Shown here: positions 1-6,158 of the stretch, piece by piece
Layout: every line of letters begins with the position of its first letter
How positions within the stretch are numbered: position 1 is the first letter of the stretch
Assembly: GCA_024763185.1 (NCBI GenBank)
Contig: JANTFY010000050.1
Location: forward strand, 1-11,611
Length of the DNA: 11,611 nucleotides
Direction of reading: 5' to 3'
Source of the DNA: Gammaproteobacteria bacterium
GTDB lineage: Bacteria; Pseudomonadota; Gammaproteobacteria; GCA-001735895
Program-made: the position numbers and the translations under genes
Notes under the pieces: model-generated
What the model was told of the DNA's origin: nothing
The model's input: the letters and a program-made list of their open reading frames with translations, nothing else
Database searches by the model: none

Positions 1-6
1 TGACGC

Positions 7-12
7 GGGAGG
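7..12 (+). promoter_or_regulatory. Ribosome binding site of the AAA+ ATPase
   Basis: GGGAGG lies seven bases before the ATG at 20. It supports that start over the in-frame ATG at residue 7 and shows that the upstream region is probably coding, since the site would sit inside the end of a preceding gene. Confidence 0.7.
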
Positions 13-19
13 CCACCTG

Positions 20-1366
20 ATGCCGGTGATTGCTGAAATGGTTCGCAACAGTGGATTAAGCGCCGAATGGAAACGTATCGAGATTCTCGCTTCATGCCTG
101 CTGGAATCACGTGCGGACCGGGAACCTCCCGAAGCCTTGATCCAGCAATTACGCGATAGCCAGCACCAGGTCGAGTTTTTACGCCGCGAACCCAGCAACT
201 GGGACCAGGTGGCGATACAAGACCTGCCCGAACTGGCGAAGGACATCCTGGCCAGTGTCTATGCAACGGTGGTCAATCCTTCAGTCGTGCTGATGTTCCA
301 GGATTTGCAACAGTCCAACGGCATCCATCCCACTCTGGCATTCCTGCATCGTTTACTGGCACTCAATGAGCAGGAATACCAGACAGCCCAGCAACTGACC
401 GACCGTCAGGGTTTGCTGGTCAAACGGGGCCTGCTGTTGGTTGAGGGCGAAGGCCCGATGTTAACGCTCAAACCCCACCCGGCTGCCCTGCCCACTATTA
501 CCGGCCTGCCTCAGCAACGCCTGTTTATTCCCGGCGCGGTGCAGATAACCCTTGATGCCGGCTGGGATGACCTGATCATCCCTTCATCGCAAGGCAAGAT
601 GTTAAAGGAATACCTGCACTGGATTCATTATGCAGACCAGGTGGTCAACGAATGGGGTGGCCGCGAACCGGGTGGCCCAATCGCCCTGTTCAGTGGCCCT
701 TCCGGCACCGGTAAAACCTTTGCTGCCAGTGTCATTGCCAATGAACTGGGCTGGTCGCTGTATCGTGTTGACCTCGGCTCGCTGATCAGCAAATACATCG
801 GGGAAACCGAAAAAAACCTGAACGCCCTGTTCGATGCCGTACAGGGGCAGAAAATCCTGCTCCAGTTCGATGAAGTCGATGCCATCATGGGCAAGCGGGG
901 TGAAGTCAAGGACGCCCGCGATCGCTATGCCAATATGGAGGTCAGCCACCTGTTATCGCGCATAGAATTGCACCAGGGCCCCTGTATCCTCACCACCAAC
1001 CTGCGCAAGCATATCGACCAGGCCTTCCAGCGTCGCTTTCATTTTGTCGTGACCTTCCCGCGCCCCGAGGTGAAAGAACGCCTGGCATTATGGCAACGCC
1101 TGATACCGCCCCAGGCCCCCATCTCTGACGATGTCGACCTGGCCCTGGTTGCCGAAGCCGTTGCCCTGTCCGGTGGCGAGATTCGAAATGCCGCCAATCA
1201 CGCGGCCATCATGGCCGCCGCACAACAAAAACCGATCAGCCTGCAACACATCACGGTCGGGGTTTGGCGGGTATTGCAAAAATCCGAAGGCCAGACCCGG
1301 CCCAATCAGCTCAGGCAACTGGCTCACTATTTACCCAAAGAAATCATATCGGCAGAGCTCACATGA
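20..1366 (+). CDS. AAA+ ATPase of the eCIS (Afp15-like)
   Basis: A 448-residue protein with an N-terminal region of about 180 residues without a recognised motif, mostly helical in look, followed by a classical AAA+ module. Walker A is GPSGTGKT at residues 226-233, Walker B is ILLQFDE at 279-285, sensor 1 is the TTN ending at residue 327, and the likely arginine finger is the RR pair at 338-339. The LSGGEIRNAA stretch is the usual sensor-2/lid region. This layout matches the ATPases found in nearly all eCIS clusters (Afp15, PVC15), which are needed for particle assembly or cargo loading; the exact substrate is unsettled. It lacks the two ATPase modules of ClpV, so it is not a type VI secretion ATPase. 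The start is supported by GGGAGG at 7-12 and by a TGATG overlap with a possible upstream stop at 18-20. Its stop overlaps the next start (ATGA), so the two genes are probably translationally coupled. Confidence 0.93.
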   Translation: MPVIAEMVRNSGLSAEWKRIEILASCLLESRADREPPEALIQQLRDSQHQVEFLRREPSNWDQVAIQDLPELAKDILASVYATVVNPSVVLMFQDLQQSNGIHPTLAFLHRLLALNEQEYQTAQQLTDRQGLLVKRGLLLVEGEGPMLTLKPHPAALPTITGLPQQRLFIPGAVQITLDAGWDDLIIPSSQGKMLKEYLHWIHYADQVVNEWGGREPGGPIALFSGPSGTGKTFAASVIANELGWSLYRVDLGSLISKYIGETEKNLNALFDAVQGQKILLQFDEVDAIMGKRGEVKDARDRYANMEVSHLLSRIELHQGPCILTTNLRKHIDQAFQRRFHFVVTFPRPEVKERLALWQRLIPPQAPISDDVDLALVAEAVALSGGEIRNAANHAAIMAAAQQKPISLQHITVGVWRVLQKSEGQTRPNQLRQLAHYLPKEIISAELT

Positions 1367-1632
1367 CAAACCGAGATATCAACATCGACAGCCTGACCAT
1401 CAGACTGGCATCCGGCTGGCACGGAGACCCAACCTACCTGGCCAAAAAAATAGCCGACCAGATCCAGGGCCAGGCGGACCAACTGACCCGCTGCAAACAG
1501 ATGTCGTTTTCACTGCAAGGACCTTTCGCCAGTCAAGCTGGCAAAGTGGCCGATAAGTTTTCCGATCAGTTAGCCAGTGAGTTGAATAGCCCTAAACAAC
1601 GCTCTCGAAACACAGGGGGGTATCATGATTAA
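1363..1632 (+). CDS. Small conserved-looking protein between eCIS ATPase and tube adaptor
   Basis: An 89-residue soluble protein with no signal peptide or membrane segment. The start at 1363 was chosen because its ATGA overlaps the ATPase stop; the longer reading from 1264 would lie deep inside the ATPase gene. The N-terminus reads as a short strand (INIDSLTIRL, residues 7-15) followed by an amphipathic helix (YLAKKIADQI, 25-34). The rest is polar with a second probable helix at about 60-75. I do not recognise a named family. Small proteins of this size occur in many eCIS operons (for example Afp6/DUF5908-like), but the resemblance here is positional, not by motif. The last eight bases overlap the following gene, and that gene's ribosome binding site (a run of G at 1615-1620) lies inside this one. 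The overlaps on both sides support a real gene. A chaperone or baseplate accessory role is only a guess. Confidence 0.75.
   Translation: MTNRDINIDSLTIRLASGWHGDPTYLAKKIADQIQGQADQLTRCKQMSFSLQGPFASQAGKVADKFSDQLASELNSPKQRSRNTGGYHD
1615..1620 (+). promoter_or_regulatory. Ribosome binding site of the tube-adaptor gene, inside the small upstream gene
   Basis: A run of six G lies four bases before the ATG at 1625 and within the last codons of the small gene ending at 1632. It fixes the tube-adaptor start at 1625 and implies that the two genes are read in coupled fashion. Confidence 0.6.
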
Positions 1633-2257
1633 AACGGCCAAGGGCATGTTGTTTGAATATGCGTTAAGCCTGCCCCCGCTGGTAGTCGCCTTCGACTTTA
1701 ACCCGGAGTCACTGACGCGCACCCGTACGGTCAGCATTGACAGCAGTTCCATGCCCATTATCGATTTCAAGACCCCGGGAGAAGCCAACCGCATTGCCCA
1801 GGGCGCAAGCGTGGCAGCGGAAACCATCAGCTTCGACATATTGCTGGATGCGACCGACAAGCTCAGTGATACCAGCGACCCGATGCATGCCGTTGCAGTC
1901 GTCTCCGGCATCGAGCCGGAAATAGCCGCCTTGCGCAGCATGCTGGAGCCCAAGGTATCAGGGCCCGGCCCTTTTCAGATAATGTCCTCGCTCGGTGGCG
2001 GAGGACAACATGCCCATGAAAGGGATGAGCACCTGTCCATACTGTTGTTTGTCTGGGGCACCCATATCCTGCCCGTCTTCATGACCAACCTGACCATTGA
2101 AGAACAGGCTCACCTGCCATCCCTGAAACCCTATCGGGCCAAAGCCAGTATCAGTCTGCAGGTGATTGAAAGCGACAACCCGTTTTATCAGGTTGAACAG
2201 GTTCAGCGCATGGTGATGTCGACCGCCAACCTGTTGAATGTACCTTTACCTTTTTAG
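1625..2257 (+). CDS. CIS tube-adaptor protein (Afp7 N-terminal-domain-like)
   Basis: A 210-residue protein resembling the contractile injection system tube family. These proteins have a tube-like beta fold and, as Afp7/PVC7, sit between the spike hub and the inner tube. Visible hallmarks are FDFNPESLTRTRT at residues 23-35, the FDILLDATDKL strand at 70-80, and the LLFVWGTHILPVF stretch at 140-152 followed by TNLTIEEQ. The alternation of hydrophobic and polar residues in these segments fits beta-hairpins. Afp7-type proteins usually carry a C-terminal LysM-like domain; this one stops without it, and the next gene supplies it. The start at 1625 has a strong G-rich ribosome binding site at 1615-1620. 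A second methionine at residue 8 is possible but lies too far from that site. The protein is expected to be part of the particle, in the cytoplasm until release. Confidence 0.82.
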   Translation: MIKTAKGMLFEYALSLPPLVVAFDFNPESLTRTRTVSIDSSSMPIIDFKTPGEANRIAQGASVAAETISFDILLDATDKLSDTSDPMHAVAVVSGIEPEIAALRSMLEPKVSGPGPFQIMSSLGGGGQHAHERDEHLSILLFVWGTHILPVFMTNLTIEEQAHLPSLKPYRAKASISLQVIESDNPFYQVEQVQRMVMSTANLLNVPLPF

Positions 2258-2272
2258 AGCGGAGAAATTACG

Positions 2273-2560
2273 ATGCGTAGAAAAGGCTCCAGATACGAAC
2301 ACAGCAAAGCATTCGCTGACGATAAAAAATTCGCCGGTTTTCGCGAACGCAAACTGGGCCTGCCAGCGGGCATCGTCGAACACACGGTGTTGCACAGCGA
2401 CCGCCAGGACCAGCTCGCCAATGCCTACTATAAAAATGACCGCCGCTGGTGGCGCATACTCGACGCCAATACCGAGTTTCTATACGGCTTTGAAATGCTT
2501 GATGAACCCATGTATGGCGATGTGGTGTCCATCCCCGCAGCACGGGAGAAAAGAGAATGA
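2273..2560 (+). CDS. LysM / gp53-like small baseplate protein
   Basis: A 95-residue protein. Residues about 37-88 match the LysM-like pattern of phage gpX and T4 gp53: a strand (HTVLHSDRQDQLANAYY), then WWRILDANTEFL at 59-70, then a GDVVSIP strand at 82-88. In phage tails such proteins clamp the wedges to the hub rather than binding peptidoglycan, and that is the likely role here. The basic N-terminus (residues 1-30) has no recognised motif. The ribosome binding site GGAG at 2261-2264 is well spaced, 15 bases after the previous stop, and the stop overlaps the next start (ATGA at 2557). In Afp and PVC this domain is fused to the C-terminus of the tube adaptor, so the pair 1625-2257 plus 2273-2560 looks like a split Afp7. 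This is inference from domain content. Confidence 0.82.
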   Translation: MRRKGSRYEHSKAFADDKKFAGFRERKLGLPAGIVEHTVLHSDRQDQLANAYYKNDRRWWRILDANTEFLYGFEMLDEPMYGDVVSIPAAREKRE

Positions 2561-3687
2561 GCCTGGCTGCTTTCCTCGGACTGGAATCACGCAATCCCGG
2601 CGAATGCATCGTCAAGATTGGTGGCAGTGAATTTTCCGAATTCTATCCCAACCTGCAGCGGACCGAAGTACGCATGACGCGCAAGGGCAGCGCCCAGGCC
2701 AAGCTCACCTTCGCCATGATCCGCCATGAAGGCCGTTATGACCTGGCCGAAGACAGCCGCATCAGAACCTGGGCAGAGATTGAGATCATTGTGGTGTTTG
2801 GAGATTCGGAACAACCTTTTTTCAAGGGCTACATCCAGCAGATCGATACCGACCTGCCTGAACAGGGCCATGTTGCCACGGTCACCCTGACCTGCCAGGA
2901 CAGCATGGCGGCCATGGAGCGTAATCAACGCAACCGGCAATGGGAGGAGCGCACCGACCAGGACATCATCAGCGAAATTATCTCGGCCTATAACATGTCA
3001 CTTAACACCGAGCTGCCGCCTTCAGCACCCAACAGCCACCACCAGACGCAAACCGATTACCGGTTTATCCGCAGCCTGGTCGGGCAAAGCCACGAATGGT
3101 ATCTACGCAGCAATGCGGCGGGTGTACAGGAGTTCTTTTACGGCCCACCGCGAACCACGGCCGAGGCCAGCGGCACCAATATCATGGTCGATGCCGGCCG
3201 GGACACCAATTGCAGTGCATTCAATGTCAGTTACGACGGTTATACACCGGATCGAATCCGGGTCAGTACAGCGCCATTAAGCGGCGATGAAATCAGCATT
3301 GCCGAGGAAAATTCTGCAGTGCAGTTAATGGGCAGCACCCCTGCTGATTCCTCACAAAGCGGCCTGGAGGAGTTTACCTGGAACCAGCCACCCGGAAACG
3401 GCAACAACGAACAATCGGCACAGGCATCCGCCCAGGCCAATGCTGACGAGAATGCTTTAAAACTGAAGGCTACCGGCAAACTGATCGGTACCGCCTATGG
3501 CCAGTTATTGCTGCCGGGCACCATGGTCGAAGTCGGTGGAACCGGCAACAATAATGGCAAATGGTACGTCGATACCACCACGCATAACTTCGACAGCACT
3601 GACTATGTAGTCGACTTTCAACTTATACGTAACGCAGCGGCAGGTGACGAACAAAGTTCCGAACATATCCTGTCAGGAATACTATGA
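2557..3687 (+). CDS. Baseplate hub protein, phage gpD / gp27-like (VgrG N-terminal half)
   Basis: A 376-residue protein of the phage late control gene D / gp27 family, which forms the trimeric hub ring joining tube and spike. Supporting segments are the beta-rich N-terminus (FYPNLQRTEVRMTRKGSAQAK region, about residues 29-50), the FFKGYIQQID strand at 88-97, TLTCQDSMAAM at 110-120, and the diagnostic DYRFIRSLVGQSHEWYLR at 167-184, which corresponds to the 'DxxFLRRLA...YEWYV' block of hub proteins. A polar low-complexity stretch rich in Gln, Asn, Ala and Ser (residues about 275-300) looks like a flexible loop, followed by a beta-rich end containing LLLPGTMVEVGG. Unlike VgrG or Afp8 the protein ends after the hub domains; the spike is the next gene. 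The start overlaps the previous stop (ATGA), and its own stop overlaps the next start, so 1:1 coupled translation with the spike is likely. Confidence 0.88.
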   Translation: MSLAAFLGLESRNPGECIVKIGGSEFSEFYPNLQRTEVRMTRKGSAQAKLTFAMIRHEGRYDLAEDSRIRTWAEIEIIVVFGDSEQPFFKGYIQQIDTDLPEQGHVATVTLTCQDSMAAMERNQRNRQWEERTDQDIISEIISAYNMSLNTELPPSAPNSHHQTQTDYRFIRSLVGQSHEWYLRSNAAGVQEFFYGPPRTTAEASGTNIMVDAGRDTNCSAFNVSYDGYTPDRIRVSTAPLSGDEISIAEENSAVQLMGSTPADSSQSGLEEFTWNQPPGNGNNEQSAQASAQANADENALKLKATGKLIGTAYGQLLLPGTMVEVGGTGNNNGKWYVDTTTHNFDSTDYVVDFQLIRNAAAGDEQSSEHILSGIL

Positions 3688-4508
3688 TGGAAACCGAAGT
3701 TAACCGGCTGGTCACACGCTCTCAGGAACAGTACTTTGGCAAGCACCGCGGTTTCGTGGTCGATAATGTAGACCCGGAAAATCGTGCCAGAGTCACCTTA
3801 ACGGTGCCTTCGGTACTGGGAGAAGAGGTCACCCTGTGGGCAGAACCCTGCCTGCCTTTTGGCGGGCTTACCGACCAGGGCTTGTTCATGGTGCCCGAGG
3901 TTGGCGCCCAGGTGTGGGTTGAATTCGAGGAAGGTAATGTCAGCCTGCCGATCTGGACCGGTACGGTCTGGCAGCAACCGGAAGATGTGCCGACCGAGGC
4001 CGCTGATCGATCTCCGCATATGCGCCAGCTCAAAACCCCTTCCGGGCATATCCTGTCGTTTGACGATACCGAGGGCGAAGAAGAGATTCGCCTGTTTCAC
4101 CCGGCGGATGCAGAACTCAAAATCGATCCCGAAGGCGTGGTGCAGATTACCGACGCAGCAGGGGCCACTTTAACCATGGACGCAGCCGGATCATCCATCG
4201 AAATCGCCGATAGCAACGGCAATACCCTGGTGATGGAAGCCAGCGGCACCACGGTCACCGACAGTAACGGCAACAAGATAGAAATGCAGGGCAGCGGTGT
4301 GACCGTCAGCAGCAGCGCCATGGTGACGATTGAAGGCAGCATGGTCAATGTGGGCGGCTCAGGCGGTGAACCACTGATCAAGGGGCAGAGCTTTCTTAGC
4401 CTGTTCGCCACGCACATGCATACCTGCACGGCTCCCGGCTTACCCACCTCCCCTCCCATTCCGCAGGGAGAATTCAGCACCCTGAGTACCACGAGCATGG
4501 TGAAATAA
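3684..4508 (+). CDS. Baseplate spike protein, gpV / gp5-like (VgrG C-terminal half)
   Basis: A 274-residue spike protein. Residues about 20-97 form the OB-fold of gp5/gpV proteins: HRGFVVDNVDPENRARVTL, then WAEPCLPFGG, then the typical GAQVWVEFEEGNVSLPIWTGTV block. Residues about 117-225 are short repeated beta-strands with hydrophobic/polar alternation (for example TLTMDAAGSSIEI, TLVMEASGTTV, KIEMQGSGVTV), fitting a triple-stranded beta-helix needle. The C-terminal part has LIKGQSFLSLFATHMHTC with an HxH motif at 244-246, then a proline-rich end. In phage P2 gpV an HxH motif binds iron at the spike tip, so a similar metal site is plausible. The start is ambiguous: ATGATG gives 3684 or 3687, and the AGGA at 3675-3678 is spaced better for 3687. 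The upstream hub gene would be its partner in a heterohexameric needle base. Confidence 0.9.
   Translation: MMETEVNRLVTRSQEQYFGKHRGFVVDNVDPENRARVTLTVPSVLGEEVTLWAEPCLPFGGLTDQGLFMVPEVGAQVWVEFEEGNVSLPIWTGTVWQQPEDVPTEAADRSPHMRQLKTPSGHILSFDDTEGEEEIRLFHPADAELKIDPEGVVQITDAAGATLTMDAAGSSIEIADSNGNTLVMEASGTTVTDSNGNKIEMQGSGVTVSSSAMVTIEGSMVNVGGSGGEPLIKGQSFLSLFATHMHTCTAPGLPTSPPIPQGEFSTLSTTSMVK
4140..4350 (+). repeat. Degenerate in-gene repeats coding the spike needle
   Basis: Within the spike gene the translation shows roughly four imperfect units of 15-19 residues. Each has a strand ending in a small residue plus Gly, then a second strand, then an Asp/Ser/Asn/Gly turn; 'DSNGN' recurs at residues 176-180 and 193-197. 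At DNA level the two best copies are near 4210-4240 and 4261-4290. This is structural repetition typical of beta-helical spikes, not a mobile or regulatory repeat. Confidence 0.6.
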
Positions 4509-4509
4509 C

Positions 4510-4911
4510 ATGAATAAACTGACCCGTACCAGGATTAACAATCGCGATTACATGAGCTTTCCGTTCAGTATTGGTGACCAGGGTTCCGCCATCAGCAGCC
4601 GTCACCAGCATGTACGCGAACAGATTGAACAGATCCTGTTTACCAACCCCGGTGAACGCTGGTACCGCCCCGACTTCGGTATCGGTGCCCGGGCCCTGGT
4701 GTTTGAACCCAACCAGCAGGCATTGTGGGAACTGGTCAAAAAACGCCTGCTGGCGACCCTGGCCGAGGCATTGAAAGGCGAGGTTCTGGCGGAGTCCCTA
4801 TCGGTCGATGTCGAAGGCGATCAAGAGAAACTCAAGATCTTTATCAGTTACCAGATAGCAGCCCTGCAGCATTCTGAAAAGCTGGAATTTGTGCTCAATG
4901 GAGATGAATAA
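4510..4911 (+). CDS. gp25-like baseplate wedge protein (Afp9-like, GPW/gp25 family)
   Basis: A 133-residue protein of the GPW/gp25 family, the small wedge component from which the first sheath ring is built. The typical YMSFPFSIGDQG block is at residues 14-25, a helix (HVREQIEQILFT) follows, and the signature NPGERWYRPDFGIG is at 46-59, followed by the ALVFEPN segment. The glutamate and arginine of the 'PGER' and the 'RPDFG' motif are those conserved in T4 gp25 and P2 gpW. Length is near the family norm. The start at 4510 follows the spike stop after one base with only a weak GGTGAA site near 4498-4503; the internal Met at residue 15 has no well-spaced site, so the longer form is preferred. 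The stop overlaps the next start as TAATG. Confidence 0.93.
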   Translation: MNKLTRTRINNRDYMSFPFSIGDQGSAISSRHQHVREQIEQILFTNPGERWYRPDFGIGARALVFEPNQQALWELVKKRLLATLAEALKGEVLAESLSVDVEGDQEKLKIFISYQIAALQHSEKLEFVLNGDE

Positions 4912-6158
4912 TGGCAGATGAACCGGTCGTCAATATCGAGTATGCCGAAGGTTGCGGCGACTGCGGCAAGCGTCGCGTAGATCTGCCTGCCGCTCTGCCC
5001 CAACCCGGTGACGATTTTGACTGGGATGTACGCGATTACGATGGTTACCGGCTGTTCATGCTCGAAGAACTGGCCGCACGTTTCCCGGAACGCCCCAACT
5101 GGACCCCGGCGGATATGGAAGTCGTGCTGGTGGAAGCCCTGGCCGTTGTGCTCGACCAGTTATCCGATATGAACGACCGTATTCAGGCCGAAAGCTATCT
5201 GCACACCGCACGCAAACCGGATACCGTGCGCCGTCTGCTGCAAATGATCGGGTATGACCCGAAACTGCATATCGACCGCGCCATGCTGGCACGCATCAAG
5301 GACCCGGAAGAAATGCAAGACTACCCGGATATCGAAGTCACCGACCAGGAACTGGAAACCCTGTGGCGTTACTATCCCCACCTGATGCAGGAAGCCAAAC
5401 ACAAGGGCCCGCGCTCGATACACCAGCAGCGCCGCATGGTGACCCTGGAGGATTACCGCAACCAGCTATTGGCGCACCCCCTGGTGCTGGATGTCGATGC
5501 CTATTCGCGCTGGAGCGGGTCCTGGCATACGCATTATGTGGCGCTGAGGCTGATCAACAACCTGAAACTCGACGACATTCTCGACATCGATAATATCGTT
5601 CCCCATTTTGACAATCCTGACCAACAAATCGAACTCTACCAAAGCTTCACCAGGGACCTGATCAGCTATTACCAGCAGCAGGAAATTGAGGGCAGCGAAA
5701 TACCCGACATTGAAGGACGCAGCAGCCGCTTTTTAATCCAGGACATCATTAAACGCCAGCGTTTGACCGGGCAGGAAGTGATTCTGCAGGATGCCACCCT
5801 GGTGGGCATCGTTTTGTCCATTTCCATACGGCTTGATGAAGACTTCTACCGCTCTGAAATCGATGCCGCGGTACGTGCCGCCCTGCTCGACCCCGGTGCA
5901 GGTTTGTTTGCCCCAGGAAATCTCAAATTCGGCGAAGATGTGGTAGCCAGCGATATTATCGAGGTACTCATGGCACTGGATGGTGTTGAGTCGGTCTGCC
6001 TCAACCGCATGAAACGCATCGGTTCCATTTTTGCCGATCAATCCGGTACAGGTCGCATCGTATTGCAGGGTCATGAAGTGGCGGTACTGGAAGATGATGT
6101 AACCATGCAACAACACGGCTCCCTGAAACTGACCTTACACGGAGGCAAGCCGGGATGA
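4911..6158 (+). CDS. gp6/gpJ-like baseplate wedge protein, short paralogue (Afp11-like)
   Basis: A 415-residue baseplate assembly protein. The N-terminal region (about residues 35-120) has the helical pattern of gp6-like wedge proteins: DYDGYRLFMLEELAARF, then PADMEVVLVEALAVVLDQLSD, then DTVRRLLQMIGYDP. The middle contains VTLEDYRNQLLAHPLVLDVDAYSRW (177-201), the Baseplate_J-type segment. The C-terminal part has VLSISIRLDEDFYRSEIDAAVRAALLDP (301-328) and ASDIIEVLMALDGVESV (346-362), the typical end of gpJ/gp6 proteins. Two cysteines (CGDC, residues 15-18) lie near the N-terminus as a lone CxxC pair. The ribosome binding site GGAG at 4900-4903 is well placed and the start overlaps the previous stop. 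With the following gene it would supply two non-identical gp6-like subunits of the wedge. The gp6-like assignment is firm; equivalence to Afp11 rather than Afp12 rests on order and size. Confidence 0.85.
   Translation: MADEPVVNIEYAEGCGDCGKRRVDLPAALPQPGDDFDWDVRDYDGYRLFMLEELAARFPERPNWTPADMEVVLVEALAVVLDQLSDMNDRIQAESYLHTARKPDTVRRLLQMIGYDPKLHIDRAMLARIKDPEEMQDYPDIEVTDQELETLWRYYPHLMQEAKHKGPRSIHQQRRMVTLEDYRNQLLAHPLVLDVDAYSRWSGSWHTHYVALRLINNLKLDDILDIDNIVPHFDNPDQQIELYQSFTRDLISYYQQQEIEGSEIPDIEGRSSRFLIQDIIKRQRLTGQEVILQDATLVGIVLSISIRLDEDFYRSEIDAAVRAALLDPGAGLFAPGNLKFGEDVVASDIIEVLMALDGVESVCLNRMKRIGSIFADQSGTGRIVLQGHEVAVLEDDVTMQQHGSLKLTLHGGKPG
6141..6145 (+). promoter_or_regulatory. Ribosome binding site of the large wedge gene
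   Basis: GGAGG lies nine bases before the ATG at 6155, inside the last codons of the preceding wedge gene. It supports the ATGA-overlap start and suggests strong, coupled translation of the two wedge proteins. Confidence 0.7.

Noticed and set aside
1..20. Possible last codons of an upstream gene ending in TGA at 18-20
   Set aside because: The TGATG overlap makes it likely, but only five codons are visible and no product can be named; a TGA at 1-3 in another frame is equally possible.
1264..1362. Longer N-terminus for the 89-residue protein
   Set aside because: It would overlap the ATPase gene by about 100 bases; the ATG at 1363 gives the ATGA junction used throughout this operon.
20..1366. 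ClpV-type ATPase and thus a type VI secretion locus
   Set aside because: Only one AAA+ module is present, and no membrane-complex genes or fused VgrG are seen; the CIS tube adaptor and DUF6519-type proteins point to eCIS.
1131..1556. 141-codon plus-strand frame across the ATPase-small gene junction
   Set aside because: Out of frame with both well-supported genes, with Pro/Arg/Ser-rich shadow composition.
4097..4498. 133-codon minus-strand open frame
   Set aside because: Mirror of the repetitive spike-needle coding sequence; its low-complexity Ser/Pro/Leu composition comes from the antisense reading of the repeats.
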